DNA from: Bifidobacterium breve
GTDB lineage: Bacteria > Bacteroidota > Bacteroidia > Cytophagales > UBA9547
Direction of reading: 5' to 3'
DNA: 6,664 bases
Assembly (NCBI GenBank): GCA_943325655.2
Contig: CALPQG020000148.1
Coordinates: 1-6,664 of the forward strand
Shown: positions 1 through 6,125 of the stretch, in pieces
Position numbering within the stretch: the first letter of the stretch is position 1
Layout: every line of letters starts with the position of its first letter
Program-made: the position numbers and the translations under genes
Notes under the pieces: generated by a model
What the model saw: only the letters and a program-made list of their open reading frames with translations
Databases searched by the model: none
What the model was told of the DNA's origin: nothing

Positions 1-337
1 CATTGGAAGCATACTGATTGTATGTGTGGTAACCAAAAGTATAACCAATAGCAGAAGGTTGTTCCCAAAAGATGGCTTTAGAAGCCGTTCCTAAATTGCC
101 CAGGTTTTGGTAAATATTGTCTTTAAAATACAGTTTTTCATAGCGTTGTATCGTAGCATCAAAACTTGAATCAGGAGAAAATTGGGTAGTATCGTCTTTA
201 AAAATTTCATTTTCAGTAAAGTACTTGGTTGAATGATAACCATAAACCTGTTTGGTAGAATCATCAAGAATTTGAGCATTTACTTGAAAGGTAAAAACAC
301 AGCAGACAGAAAGGATGTAATAAAAACAATTGTTCAT
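1..337 (-). CDS. Putative outer-membrane porin (PF14121-like), N-terminal part, cut by the window edge
   Basis: An open frame of 112 codons runs from ATG at 337 off the left edge. The start is fixed because an in-frame TGA lies directly before the ATG. Residues 1-21 look like a signal peptide (hydrophobic core ILSVCCVFTF, then VNA followed by Gln), so the protein is exported. Residues 71-91 contain FKDNIYQNLGNLGTA and an aromatic IFW segment. This resembles the start of the putative porin family common in Bacteroidota, where a conserved 'YQdLGNiGT' block precedes a beta-barrel of several hundred residues. The barrel itself lies outside the window, so the porin role rests on this motif alone. 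The gene starts 7 bases after the enoyl-CoA hydratase gene ends, which suggests co-transcription. Family assignment is from memory of the motif. Confidence 0.72.
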   Translation of the reverse strand, partial: MNNCFYYILSVCCVFTFQVNAQILDDSTKQVYGYHSTKYFTENEIFKDDTTQFSPDSSFDATIQRYEKLYFKDNIYQNLGNLGTASKAIFWEQPSAIGYTFGYHTYNQYASN

Positions 338-344
338 TCAATAC

Positions 345-749
345 TTATTTAACCTGTTCTTTGTTCATGATCAGGGCCTCTCCAGAAATCGTCGTTTTGC
401 CTGTTTGACTGTCAATAATTTTTGTTTCAATCAAAACCCTGTTTTTCGCAATGTCGATTTCTTTGACCGTAAAAATGGCTTCGTAATTTTGATCCACAAA
501 CATGGGTCTTAAAAACTCCATTGCCTGTTTCAAATAGACACTTCCAGGCCCTGGAAATTTTGTACCCAATACCATTGAAAATATACTTCCGCCCAAAAAT
601 CCATGCATGATGGGTTTCTTGAATGGAGTGGTTGCAGCAAATTCAGGATCTAAATGCAAAGGATTGGTGTCACCAGAAACCTGAGCAAAATCATTTACCT
701 GATCCTGACTGAAAACAAATTGATGTTTGTATGTTTGTCCTATTTCCAT
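345..749 (-). CDS. MaoC-like (R)-specific enoyl-CoA hydratase
   Basis: This is a 134-residue single hot-dog-fold protein of the MaoC dehydratase family, the usual length for PhaJ-type enzymes. These hydrate trans-2-enoyl-CoA to (R)-3-hydroxyacyl-CoA in the cytoplasm. The hydratase-2 signature is intact at residues 21-32 (FAQVSGDTNPLH): Asp27 and His32 match the catalytic pair of the family, followed by the HGFLGGSIFS segment (residues 49-58) that packs against the active site. The start is ATG at 749, and no long leader or extension is present. It lies 36 bases downstream of the aminotransferase gene and 7 bases upstream of the porin gene on the same strand. The chain length it acts on, and whether it serves fatty-acid breakdown or another acyl-CoA route, cannot be read from the sequence. 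Confidence 0.88.
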   Translation of the reverse strand: MEIGQTYKHQFVFSQDQVNDFAQVSGDTNPLHLDPEFAATTPFKKPIMHGFLGGSIFSMVLGTKFPGPGSVYLKQAMEFLRPMFVDQNYEAIFTVKEIDIAKNRVLIETKIIDSQTGKTTISGEALIMNKEQVK

Positions 750-785
750 AGTAATTGTATTTTCAATTGAATGTACAGCTTTATA

Positions 786-1862
786 TTAAACCTTCGACAA
801 TTCTTCAATCAACCAATCAACCTGCTCCACTGAAACAGCAGGAAAATTAGCGATACGAACTTGTTTGTCTTTGTAATTGCCATATCCAGCACCCAAAACG
901 ATGTTTTTGGTTTTTAATTTAGCAATCAAATCAGAAGCTTCGCCAGTAGTATTTGCCACCACAACGGTTGGAGAACGGTGTGCAGGATTTTGCACAAAGA
1001 TATCTAACAAAGGTGATTTCTCCGCAAAAGCATATAATTTTGACGCTTTAAGATCTGTCTCTTTTCTGATGGTATCCGCTCCTTTTTGAAGCATATCACC
1101 TGTAACTTTCGCCAATAAGTAAATCCCAAAAACATTTGGCGTTGAAGGTGTTTCAAATTTACTTCCATTGCTCAACAACGAAGGTAAACTATGGTAAGTA
1201 CCGATAGATTTGCCTTTTGCTTTAAGTGCATTGGCTTTTTCAATGCAACGGTCGTTCACCATCCAAACGCCCAAACCAGCGGGCAAACCCATTCCTTTCT
1301 GTACTGAAAAGAATACTGAATCTATGGCAGTAAAGTCAAACTGAGGATAAGGCACTGAAGAAACTGCATCTACGGCAATAATGGCGTTTGGATTTTTGGC
1401 ACGTAATGTATGAATATCATTGGCTGGCATCATTACGCCTGAACTTGTTTCATTGTGTGTGACACAAATCAATTCTGTTTCAGATGGAATTTCATACGTA
1501 TTGATATCAAAACCAGATCCAAAAGGTACTTCAAACTTGGTTGCGGTATTTCCCAATTCGGTTGAAAACTCATAGAATTTTTTGGAGAATGAGCCATTTA
1601 CAAAATGTGTACTATGACTTTCAACAGTATTCTGAAGAATTCTTTCCCATATTTCTGTTGCCGAACCCGTAAAAAATATTTTAAAATCCTGAGGAACACC
1701 CAACAGCGCCCTAATGTTTTGATCTGCTTCCTGGTAAATTACCTGAAACTGTTTCCCTCTGTGTGAGATAGAACCAATATTTTCTTTCAATGCATTGAAT
1801 ACATGAGATTCAACTGTAGGATAAAGTTGTGCAGGTCCGGGAGTAAAGAATATTTTAGACAT
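786..1862 (-). CDS. Class V PLP-dependent aminotransferase (SerC / alanine-glyoxylate aminotransferase-like)
   Basis: This is a 358-residue fold-type I PLP enzyme of aminotransferase class V, of full family length. It begins with the TPGP motif (7-10) and has SISHRGKQF (31-39), as in SerC and alanine-glyoxylate aminotransferases. A THNETSSGV segment is at 135-143. VDAVSS at 164-169 gives Asp165, which should hold the pyridine nitrogen. The PLP lysine is Lys189 in VQKGMGLPAGLG. TPSTPN (238-243) and Arg336 in QVRIANF match the cofactor phosphate and substrate carboxylate contacts. The lysine context lacks the typical SerC form (QKNxG-P-G), so phosphoserine aminotransferase is possible but not shown; an alanine- or serine-glyoxylate type enzyme is an alternative. 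It is probably cytosolic. It starts 75 bases after lpxB ends, and that gap contains a possible promoter. Confidence 0.85.
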   Translation of the reverse strand: MSKIFFTPGPAQLYPTVESHVFNALKENIGSISHRGKQFQVIYQEADQNIRALLGVPQDFKIFFTGSATEIWERILQNTVESHSTHFVNGSFSKKFYEFSTELGNTATKFEVPFGSGFDINTYEIPSETELICVTHNETSSGVMMPANDIHTLRAKNPNAIIAVDAVSSVPYPQFDFTAIDSVFFSVQKGMGLPAGLGVWMVNDRCIEKANALKAKGKSIGTYHSLPSLLSNGSKFETPSTPNVFGIYLLAKVTGDMLQKGADTIRKETDLKASKLYAFAEKSPLLDIFVQNPAHRSPTVVVANTTGEASDLIAKLKTKNIVLGAGYGNYKDKQVRIANFPAVSVEQVDWLIEELSKV

Positions 1863-1897
1863 AGTTGATAGTTGACAGTTTATAGGTGTTAGTTAAC

Positions 1898-1930
1898 AAG
1901 TGATTGGTGATAGAAATATAACTATCACTT
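1898..1930. repeat. Inverted repeat in the lpxB-aminotransferase gap
   Basis: GTGATAG (1907-1913) and CTATCAC (1922-1928) form a perfect 7-base inverted repeat around AAATATAA. A second, overlapping arm AAGTGAT (1898-1904) can pair with ATCACTT (1924-1930), so the left arm is partly duplicated. The neighbouring bases (ATAGTTGATAGTTGACAGTT from 1861) are built from similar short units. This is either an operator around the possible -7 box or a short slippage-prone intergenic repeat. No T-run follows on either strand close enough to call it a terminator. Confidence 0.55.
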
Positions 1931-1941
1931 ATCAAAATCAA
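1913..1941 (-). promoter_or_regulatory. Possible promoter for aminotransferase, hydratase and porin genes
   Basis: Read on the minus strand, TTG (1941-1939) is followed by 18 bases and then TATATTTC (1920-1913). This is one base off the Bacteroidota -7 consensus TAnnTTTG, and the spacing is close to the usual 19-21. The TTG overlaps the lpxB stop codon. The predicted start of transcription would leave a leader of roughly 40-45 bases before the aminotransferase ATG. The -7 box sits between the arms of the inverted repeat described here. AT-rich DNA gives such matches by chance, so this is tentative. Confidence 0.3.
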
Positions 1942-3056
1942 TTGTCACTTTCCTTCAAGTATTTCACGATTAATTTTGCAGTGGTATCAGAAGCGCCAAC
2001 ACCACCAATTAAAGCTTGAAGTTCAGCATAACCTTCTTTTTGAGTTTTAATAAAATCAGGTTTTTCAGTAATTTTAGTCAATTCATCGACCAGGTTTCTG
2101 GGAATAAAATCATCCTGAATTAGTTCTTTAACTACCTGTTTGTCAACAATTAAATTGACTAAAGAAATAAACTTCACTTTAATCAAAGCCTTTACAATCA
2201 AGTAGGTAAATCCGCTGGTTTTGTAACAAACCACTTGAGGTACCCCAAACAAAGCCGTTTCTAAAGTAGCAGTACCAGAAGTCACAATGGCAGCTTTTGC
2301 ATTGGCCAATATATCGTAAGGTTGTTCGTAGATAATTTTCAAATCTTTGTCACGGTTAAACATTTCATAATATTCTTCTGAAAGATTTGAAACTGCAGCC
2401 ACCACAAATTGGTATTTCCTAAACACAGGAACAACATTGACCATATAATGTAGCATTTGAACTACTTCCTGCTGGCGACTTCCTGGAAGTACAGCTATAA
2501 TTTCGCGTTCGTCTAATTGGTTGTCAGCCTTAAAGCTAGGATTAGGCACGAATTCATGGATAGCATCAAAAACTGGGTTGCCCACATAATCTACTTCAAA
2601 ATCAAATTTCTTGTAAAATTCTTTTTCAAAAGGAATAATGACAAACATTTTATCCACCAAACGTTTGATTTTATGTGCCCTAGATTGGTTCCAAGCCCAT
2701 ATTTTAGGTGAAATATAATAGTATACTTTAATTCCAGCTTTTTTTGCAGCGGCCGCAACCCTTAAATTAAAGCCAGAAAAATCAACCAAAATCAATACAT
2801 CGGGATTGTATTCAATTAAATCTGCTTTGCACGATTTGAGGTTTTTTGAAATGGTAGCAAGGTTTGAAAGGACTTCCCAAAACCCCATCAATGAAATATC
2901 TTTGTAGTGACGGTACATTTCTCCCCCTGCACTTTGCATCATTTCACCCCCTAAAAATCGAAATTCTGCTTTGTCGTCTTCTTTTTTAAGTGATTTAATC
3001 AAGTTCGAAGCATGTAAGTCTCCTGAACGTTCTCCTGCAATAAGGTAATATCTCAA
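1938..3056 (-). CDS. lpxB: Lipid-A-disaccharide synthase LpxB, TTG start
   Basis: This 372-residue GT19 glycosyltransferase joins UDP-2,3-diacylglucosamine and lipid X into the tetra-acylated disaccharide 1-phosphate of lipid A, at the inner face of the inner membrane. Family motifs appear in order: GERSGDLH (8-15), VDFSGFN (91-97), YYISPKIWAW (113-122), VGNP (158-161), LPGSRQQEV (190-198), SGTATLETAL (260-269) and the ISLVNLIVDK segment (297-306). Length is normal. The start codon is TTG at 3056: the motif needs the protein to begin about seven residues before GERSGD, the in-frame stop is at 3083-3081, and no ATG lies between. TTG may lower expression, which would suit an enzyme whose product must be balanced, but that is inference. 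The Arg in GERSGD replaces the Ala of the common GEASGD form, a variation the family tolerates. Confidence 0.95.
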   Translation of the reverse strand: MRYYLIAGERSGDLHASNLIKSLKKEDDKAEFRFLGGEMMQSAGGEMYRHYKDISLMGFWEVLSNLATISKNLKSCKADLIEYNPDVLILVDFSGFNLRVAAAAKKAGIKVYYYISPKIWAWNQSRAHKIKRLVDKMFVIIPFEKEFYKKFDFEVDYVGNPVFDAIHEFVPNPSFKADNQLDEREIIAVLPGSRQQEVVQMLHYMVNVVPVFRKYQFVVAAVSNLSEEYYEMFNRDKDLKIIYEQPYDILANAKAAIVTSGTATLETALFGVPQVVCYKTSGFTYLIVKALIKVKFISLVNLIVDKQVVKELIQDDFIPRNLVDELTKITEKPDFIKTQKEGYAELQALIGGVGASDTTAKLIVKYLKESDN

Positions 3057-3094
3057 TGTATACTTTTTAAAATTAACGAATTATCAACCAAATT

Positions 3095-3511
3095 TTACCC
3101 AAAATATTCTACAAAATTCCTTGGGGTTTCATACAATTTAATAGAATGTAACGCAGCATTTGGAGCCAACTCTTTGATTGCTGGTGCCAATATTTTCCAA
3201 AATTCCATGGCCAATATTTCAGTACTTGCAAATTTATCGGTCATAAAATCTACATCTAAATTCAGGTTTTTATGATCCACCTTGTCAATTACTTCTTTAC
3301 GAATAAGTACACTCAGTTTTTTCAAATCAATCACAAATCCAGAGTCGGTAGCTGGCTCACCCTTAACAGTTACAATTAAATCAAAATTATGCCCATGCCA
3401 ATTGTGGTTACAACAAGGGCCAAAAACTTCTACATTTTTTTCCTCTGACCAATTGGCATTGTATAATTTATGTGCAGCATTAAAATGTTCTACTCTACTG
3501 ATGTAAATCAT
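3095..3511 (-). CDS. 6-pyruvoyl-tetrahydropterin synthase / QueD (6-carboxytetrahydropterin synthase) family enzyme
   Basis: This 138-residue T-fold enzyme acts on dihydroneopterin triphosphate and releases triphosphate. QueD makes 6-carboxytetrahydropterin for queuosine, while true PTPS makes 6-pyruvoyltetrahydropterin for biopterin. Zinc ligands are His14 (FNAAH), His39 and His41 (HGH). Cys33 is the probable catalytic cysteine, with a second cysteine beside it (FGPCC). Asp79-His80 (VDHKNLN) supplies the catalytic pair and Glu128 (YETPRN) the pterin anchor. The spacing Cys33-x5-HGH is the PTPS-II form, not the Cys-x3-HGH of E. coli QueD, so automatic naming as QueD would be uncertain; Cys34 gives x4. 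The ATG at 3511 fits the family N-terminus. It is the first minus-strand gene after the divergent spacer and lies 38 bases before lpxB. No other queuosine or pterin gene is in view. Confidence 0.88.
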   Translation of the reverse strand: MIYISRVEHFNAAHKLYNANWSEEKNVEVFGPCCNHNWHGHNFDLIVTVKGEPATDSGFVIDLKKLSVLIRKEVIDKVDHKNLNLDVDFMTDKFASTEILAMEFWKILAPAIKELAPNAALHSIKLYETPRNFVEYFG

Positions 3512-3749
3512 TTATTTATAAATAGGTGGTACAAATCAAAAACAAAAATCGCAGTTTAATTTCGATAAAAAAATGATTTTCTTCATTTAGTTGGTTTTCA
3601 TTTCATAATACTTGAATGAATGAATTTGAATTCCAAGTTTAGTTATTGGTTTTCAAGTGTTAAAAGCCGTTTCAAAAAACACCCCCTCACTTTGGATCTT
3701 TTCATTAATGGTTATAAAATAGCGAGTCGAATTTTATTTTTTAAAATCA

Positions 3750-3762
3750 CTTAACTGTTAAG
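3750..3762. promoter_or_regulatory. 13-base palindrome over the -33 region, possible operator
   Basis: CTTAAC-T-GTTAAG is a perfect inverted repeat with a one-base centre. It ends 10 bases before the TATATTTG box and covers the place where the -33 element should be, a usual position for a repressor or an activator of the four-gene operon. No regulator gene is in the window. A chance palindrome cannot be excluded in such AT-rich DNA. Confidence 0.35.
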
Positions 3763-3780
3763 CAAATAAATATATATTTG
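3751..3780 (+). promoter_or_regulatory. Probable Bacteroidota-type promoter of the TM2-DUF2752-DUF4870-M48 operon
   Basis: TATATTTG at 3773-3780 is an exact match to the Bacteroidota -7 consensus TAnnTTTG. The -33 element is weak: TTA at 3751-3753 at a 19-base spacing instead of TTG. Transcription would begin near 3784-3787, giving a leader of about 100 bases before the TM2 gene. It is the only exact -7 match I found in this spacer. Confidence 0.45.
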
Positions 3781-3804
3781 TAATAAGTGTATTAGAACAC
3801 CAAA

Positions 3805-3828
3805 AAGTGAAGTCCAGTCATCACTTCA
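3805..3828 (+). promoter_or_regulatory. Small alternative hairpin in the operon leader
   Basis: Two overlapping 6-base-pair stems compete: AAGTGA (3805-3810) with TCACTT (3821-3826), or TGAAGT (3808-3813) with ACTTCA (3823-3828). They are followed by an unusually G-rich stretch (ACGGGGCG, 3832-3839) for this AT-rich leader. It does not match any riboswitch consensus I know. It may be a regulatory leader or simply chance structure. Confidence 0.25.
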
Positions 3829-3886
3829 AAAACGGGGCGTACCTGAAAGGCCATAAGAGTAAGTTTAATTATTACCAAGTTTTAAT

Positions 3887-4225
3887 ATGCAGGCAGATAA
3901 AGTTGATTTGTTTATAATGACCAATAGCAAAAATTTTGAAGGTTATAATATTCCATTCATAAGAGAAAAATTGTTATCACTTGAAGATGACAGGTGGATC
4001 ATGTTACAAACTTTAGCATTAAAAGACCCAACCACCACTTTAATCATCTCCCTTTTCGCAGGAAGTATTGGCGTAGATAGGTTTTTTATTGGTGATGTAG
4101 GACTTGGAGTGGCTAAATTACTCACCTGTGGTGGTTTTGGAATTTGGACTATCGTTGATTGGTTCATGATCATGAAACGCACCCGTGAAAAAAATATGGA
4201 AAAAATACAGACCCTATTTTTCTAA
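3887..4225 (+). CDS. TM2-domain membrane protein
   Basis: This is a 112-residue protein. Residues 1-46 are a soluble N-terminal extension (KVDLFIMTNSKNF, then an amphipathic helix around FIREKLLSL) of a type I recall from many Bacteroidota TM2 proteins. Residues 46-97 are the TM2 domain: KDPTTT, a first membrane helix (about 49-64), the DRFFIGD turn (64-70, the family's G-x-D/H-R-F/Y-x-x-G motif), and a second helix (about 76-96) with GIWTIVDW including Asp91. A basic tail follows (KRTREKN). The function of bacterial TM2 proteins is not established. The start is ATG at 3887; an in-frame TAA at 3866-3868 rules out a longer form. It leads a four-gene operon, 3 bases before the DUF2752 gene, and an approximately 100-base leader precedes it. 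Confidence 0.9.
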   Translation: MQADKVDLFIMTNSKNFEGYNIPFIREKLLSLEDDRWIMLQTLALKDPTTTLIISLFAGSIGVDRFFIGDVGLGVAKLLTCGGFGIWTIVDWFMIMKRTREKNMEKIQTLFF

Positions 4226-4228
4226 GAC

Positions 4229-4642
4229 ATGTCAAAAAACCAACTTTATTTTTTTATAATAGCTGGTTTTATGATAGGAACCTGTTGGATTTACTTTCAA
4301 GTATATCCAACAGGTTTTATCAATTCTTTTCCAATTAAAGGCTGCCTGATTAAAAACGTGACCAATTTCCCGTGTCCAACCTGTGGAACCTCTAGGGCAA
4401 TTGTCTATTTATTTCATGGCAATTTCATTCAGTCTATATTAACCAATCCACTGGGAATTATCTCTTTAATGCTCATTTTAATTTCCGTTAGTATTGTCAT
4501 TTATGACCTCCTATTTCAAAGAAATACTTTGGTTATACTTTTTAAAAAAGCAGAAACGTTATTAGTCAAAAAATATATTTACCTTCCACTTATCTTTCTA
4601 TTAATTGTAAATTGGATTTGGAACAACTATAAAAACCTATGA
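4229..4642 (+). CDS. DUF2752 membrane protein with CPTCGTSRA motif
   Basis: This 137-residue integral membrane protein is of unknown function. A first helix lies at about 6-24. The family signature CPTCGTSRA is at 49-57, with Cys49 and Cys52 in a CxxC arrangement, followed by an LFHGNFIQSILTNPLGI segment (61-77) of the DUF2752 type. Helices at about 68-93 and 116-131 end in NWIWN. The paired cysteines could bind a metal or form a disulfide; this is inference and no function is known for the family. It starts 3 bases after the TM2 gene and its TGA overlaps the next start codon as ATGA, so translation is probably coupled. I recall TM2 and DUF2752 genes as neighbours in other Bacteroidota, which supports joint function. 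Confidence 0.88.
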   Translation: MSKNQLYFFIIAGFMIGTCWIYFQVYPTGFINSFPIKGCLIKNVTNFPCPTCGTSRAIVYLFHGNFIQSILTNPLGIISLMLILISVSIVIYDLLFQRNTLVILFKKAETLLVKKYIYLPLIFLLIVNWIWNNYKNL

Positions 4643-5070
4643 ACGGCAATATTAATTTCCCCTATAAACCTCACGAATCAGAAGCAGAAAGCGCTTCTAA
4701 CAGTTATTTAATGTCATTGGTAACAGTTATCGCTGGTTTACCTTTGCCAATCATCAATTTACTGGGAACAGTAATTTTTTACTTTGGAAATAGAAAAGGC
4801 ACCTATTTTGAAAGGTGGCATTGTACCCAGGCACTGCTCAACCAAATTGCCTTGTTCATCACCAATACTATTGGTTTTTCCTGGTCATTGTCCATCCTTT
4901 TTAGTGACAATCAATTGAGCAACCAATACATTGGCTATATGGTAGTAATTGTAGGGGTCAATATCATTGAATTTATTACCAATATTTATACTGCTATTCA
5001 AACCAGAAAAGGAATTCATGTTGAATGGATTTTCTTTGGAAGTTTAACAAATTTAATTTGTAAAGAATAA
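4639..5070 (+). CDS. Three-helix membrane protein, DUF4870-like
   Basis: This 143-residue protein has a polar N-terminal stretch (1-20) and membrane helices at about 23-49, 66-88 and 97-120. A short positive loop (NRKGTYFERWHCTQALLNQ, 51-69) follows the first helix. The WHCTQALLNQ segment, with a His and Gln before the second helix, resembles the 'H..qAlnfqi' stretch of DUF4870/Tic20-like proteins. The match is partial, so this name is tentative, and no activity is known. The ATG overlaps the DUF2752 stop by four bases (4639-4642), indicating translational coupling. The M48 peptidase gene starts 4 bases after its stop. Its place between an orphan membrane protein and a protease suggests it helps form or regulate a membrane complex, but this is inference. 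Confidence 0.6.
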   Translation: MNGNINFPYKPHESEAESASNSYLMSLVTVIAGLPLPIINLLGTVIFYFGNRKGTYFERWHCTQALLNQIALFITNTIGFSWSLSILFSDNQLSNQYIGYMVVIVGVNIIEFITNIYTAIQTRKGIHVEWIFFGSLTNLICKE

Positions 5071-5074
5071 AAAC

Positions 5075-5902
5075 ATGCAAAAAATACTACTACAATTTAT
5101 ACTCATCGCAGGTTTGTTTTTGGGTATTTGGCAAGGAATTTCTCAATTTGATTTTGTTGGAAAATTAGAAATCGAAAAAATAAGTACCAACAACGAAAAG
5201 AAATTTGGAGAACTAATCATCCAACAAATCAAGTCTAGCAAAGATTATGTAAACAATGATTCTTTGTATATAATTGTCAATTCTATCAAAGACAGGATTT
5301 GTATCAGCAACAAAATCAAGGGTAAAACCATCAAAATCCATATCATTGAGAGCAATGAGATCAATGCTTTTGCACTTCCGGATAGAAATTTAGTGATTTA
5401 TAGCCAGCTCATTGTTGACAGCAAAAAACCCGAAGAACTTGCGGGGGTGATGGCACATGAAATTGCACACATGGAACAAGGTCATGTGATGAAAAAAGTG
5501 GTCAAAGAAATAGGACTCTCATTGCTTGCGACGATTATTGGAGGTAATTCTGGAGGAGAAATACTGAAAGAAGCGACACAAACATTAAGTTCTAAAGCCT
5601 ACGACAGAAGTTTAGAAACTGAAGCCGATGCCATGGCGGTAAAATACCTGGTAAATGCAAACATAGATCCTGTAAATTTTTCAACCTTTTTATTCCGTTT
5701 GTCAACCACTGAAAACGCCATGCCAAGCGCATTTAATTGGATCAACACCCATCCTGAATCTAAAGAAAGGGTAGCCGAAGTCCTGAAATTAAAAAAGAAA
5801 TATACATTCAATGTAAAGCCTTTGCTCAGTGCAAGTATATGGAATAGGGCTAAGGAATTGTTGGAAACGAAAAAAGGAGAAGATAACACCTTTCAACAGT
5901 AG
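5075..5902 (+). CDS. Membrane-anchored M48-family zinc metallopeptidase
   Basis: This 275-residue protein has one hydrophobic segment near its N-terminus (about 4-20) without a lipobox cysteine, so it is probably a signal anchor or signal peptide placing the catalytic part in the periplasm. The M48 core is complete. NAFALPDRNLVIYS (97-110) is the strand before the active site. HEIAH (128-132) gives zinc ligands His128 and His132 and catalytic Glu129. LETEAD (180-185) supplies the third ligand, Glu181. THPESKER (225-232) matches the conserved 'HP....R' block. There is no TPR or PDZ domain, unlike BepA. Relatives act in envelope protein quality control, but its substrate is unknown. It is the last gene of the four-gene operon, 4 bases after the DUF4870-like gene, behind the A-rich leader typical of this phylum. 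A candidate terminator follows 43 bases later. Confidence 0.93.
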   Translation: MQKILLQFILIAGLFLGIWQGISQFDFVGKLEIEKISTNNEKKFGELIIQQIKSSKDYVNNDSLYIIVNSIKDRICISNKIKGKTIKIHIIESNEINAFALPDRNLVIYSQLIVDSKKPEELAGVMAHEIAHMEQGHVMKKVVKEIGLSLLATIIGGNSGGEILKEATQTLSSKAYDRSLETEADAMAVKYLVNANIDPVNFSTFLFRLSTTENAMPSAFNWINTHPESKERVAEVLKLKKKYTFNVKPLLSASIWNRAKELLETKKGEDNTFQQ

Positions 5903-5945
5903 CGTGGCTCAAACAGGGTTTTATTTTTAACCGCTTCATGGAGCA

Positions 5946-5976
5946 ATCCCGAGAATATCGGGATAACACATTTTTT
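5946..5976 (+). terminator. Candidate terminator of the four-gene operon
   Basis: ATCCCGA (5946-5952) and TCGGGAT (5958-5964) form a perfect 7-base-pair stem with a 5-base loop. A run of six T follows at 5971-5976. The six bases between stem and T-run weaken the case for intrinsic termination. It lies 43 bases past the M48 stop, the expected place. The stem core TCCCGA/TCGGGA recurs elsewhere in this spacer, so it may also be a copy of a dispersed repeat. Confidence 0.45.
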
Positions 5977-6125
5977 CGAAGGTCATAAGCAAGTCAATTC
6001 ATAGATAGCGCATGATTTGCTTGCACTTTAAAGTCTGTTCTTCATGATAATGTACCACTATTTAAGAAATTAATAGTGTTTCAGCAAACCCTAAGTATTA
6101 AACAGATGACATTGGTGATTTTACG

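Larger units (their letters stand above)
3512..3886. other. Divergent intergenic region (375 bases)
   Basis: No gene is supported here; the region separates the leftward and rightward groups and must hold both promoters. Beyond the rightward promoter, palindrome and hairpin listed separately, it contains a direct repeat TTGGTTTTCA (3591-3600 and 3646-3655). It also has an inverted pair ACTTGAA (3610-3616) and TTCAAGT (3652-3658), and an AT-only inverted repeat ATTTTA/TAAAAT (3731-3747). I found no exact TAnnTTTG box on the minus strand for the pterin synthase gene. Confidence 0.7.

Noticed and set aside
91..279. Minus-strand open frame of 62 codons near the left edge
   Set aside because: It is out of frame with the signal-peptide and porin-motif frame that starts at 337, which explains the same DNA better.
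877..1089. Plus-strand open frame inside the aminotransferase gene
   Set aside because: Sits opposite the conserved C-terminal part of the enzyme and shows no recognisable domain.
3781..3886. Known riboswitch in the TM2 operon leader
   Set aside because: I compared it mentally with preQ1, TPP, fluoride and tetrahydrofolate consensus features and saw no match; only short competing stems remain.
3943..4182. Open frame of 79 codons antisense to the TM2 gene
   Set aside because: Low-complexity Ser/Pro/Thr-rich translation that mirrors the TM2 codons; the sense strand has the conserved DRFFIGD motif.
5599..5889. Open frame of 96 codons antisense to the M48 peptidase gene
   Set aside because: It lies wholly opposite the conserved third-ligand and HP-R regions of the M48 gene, has no family features and no leader; a frame shadow.
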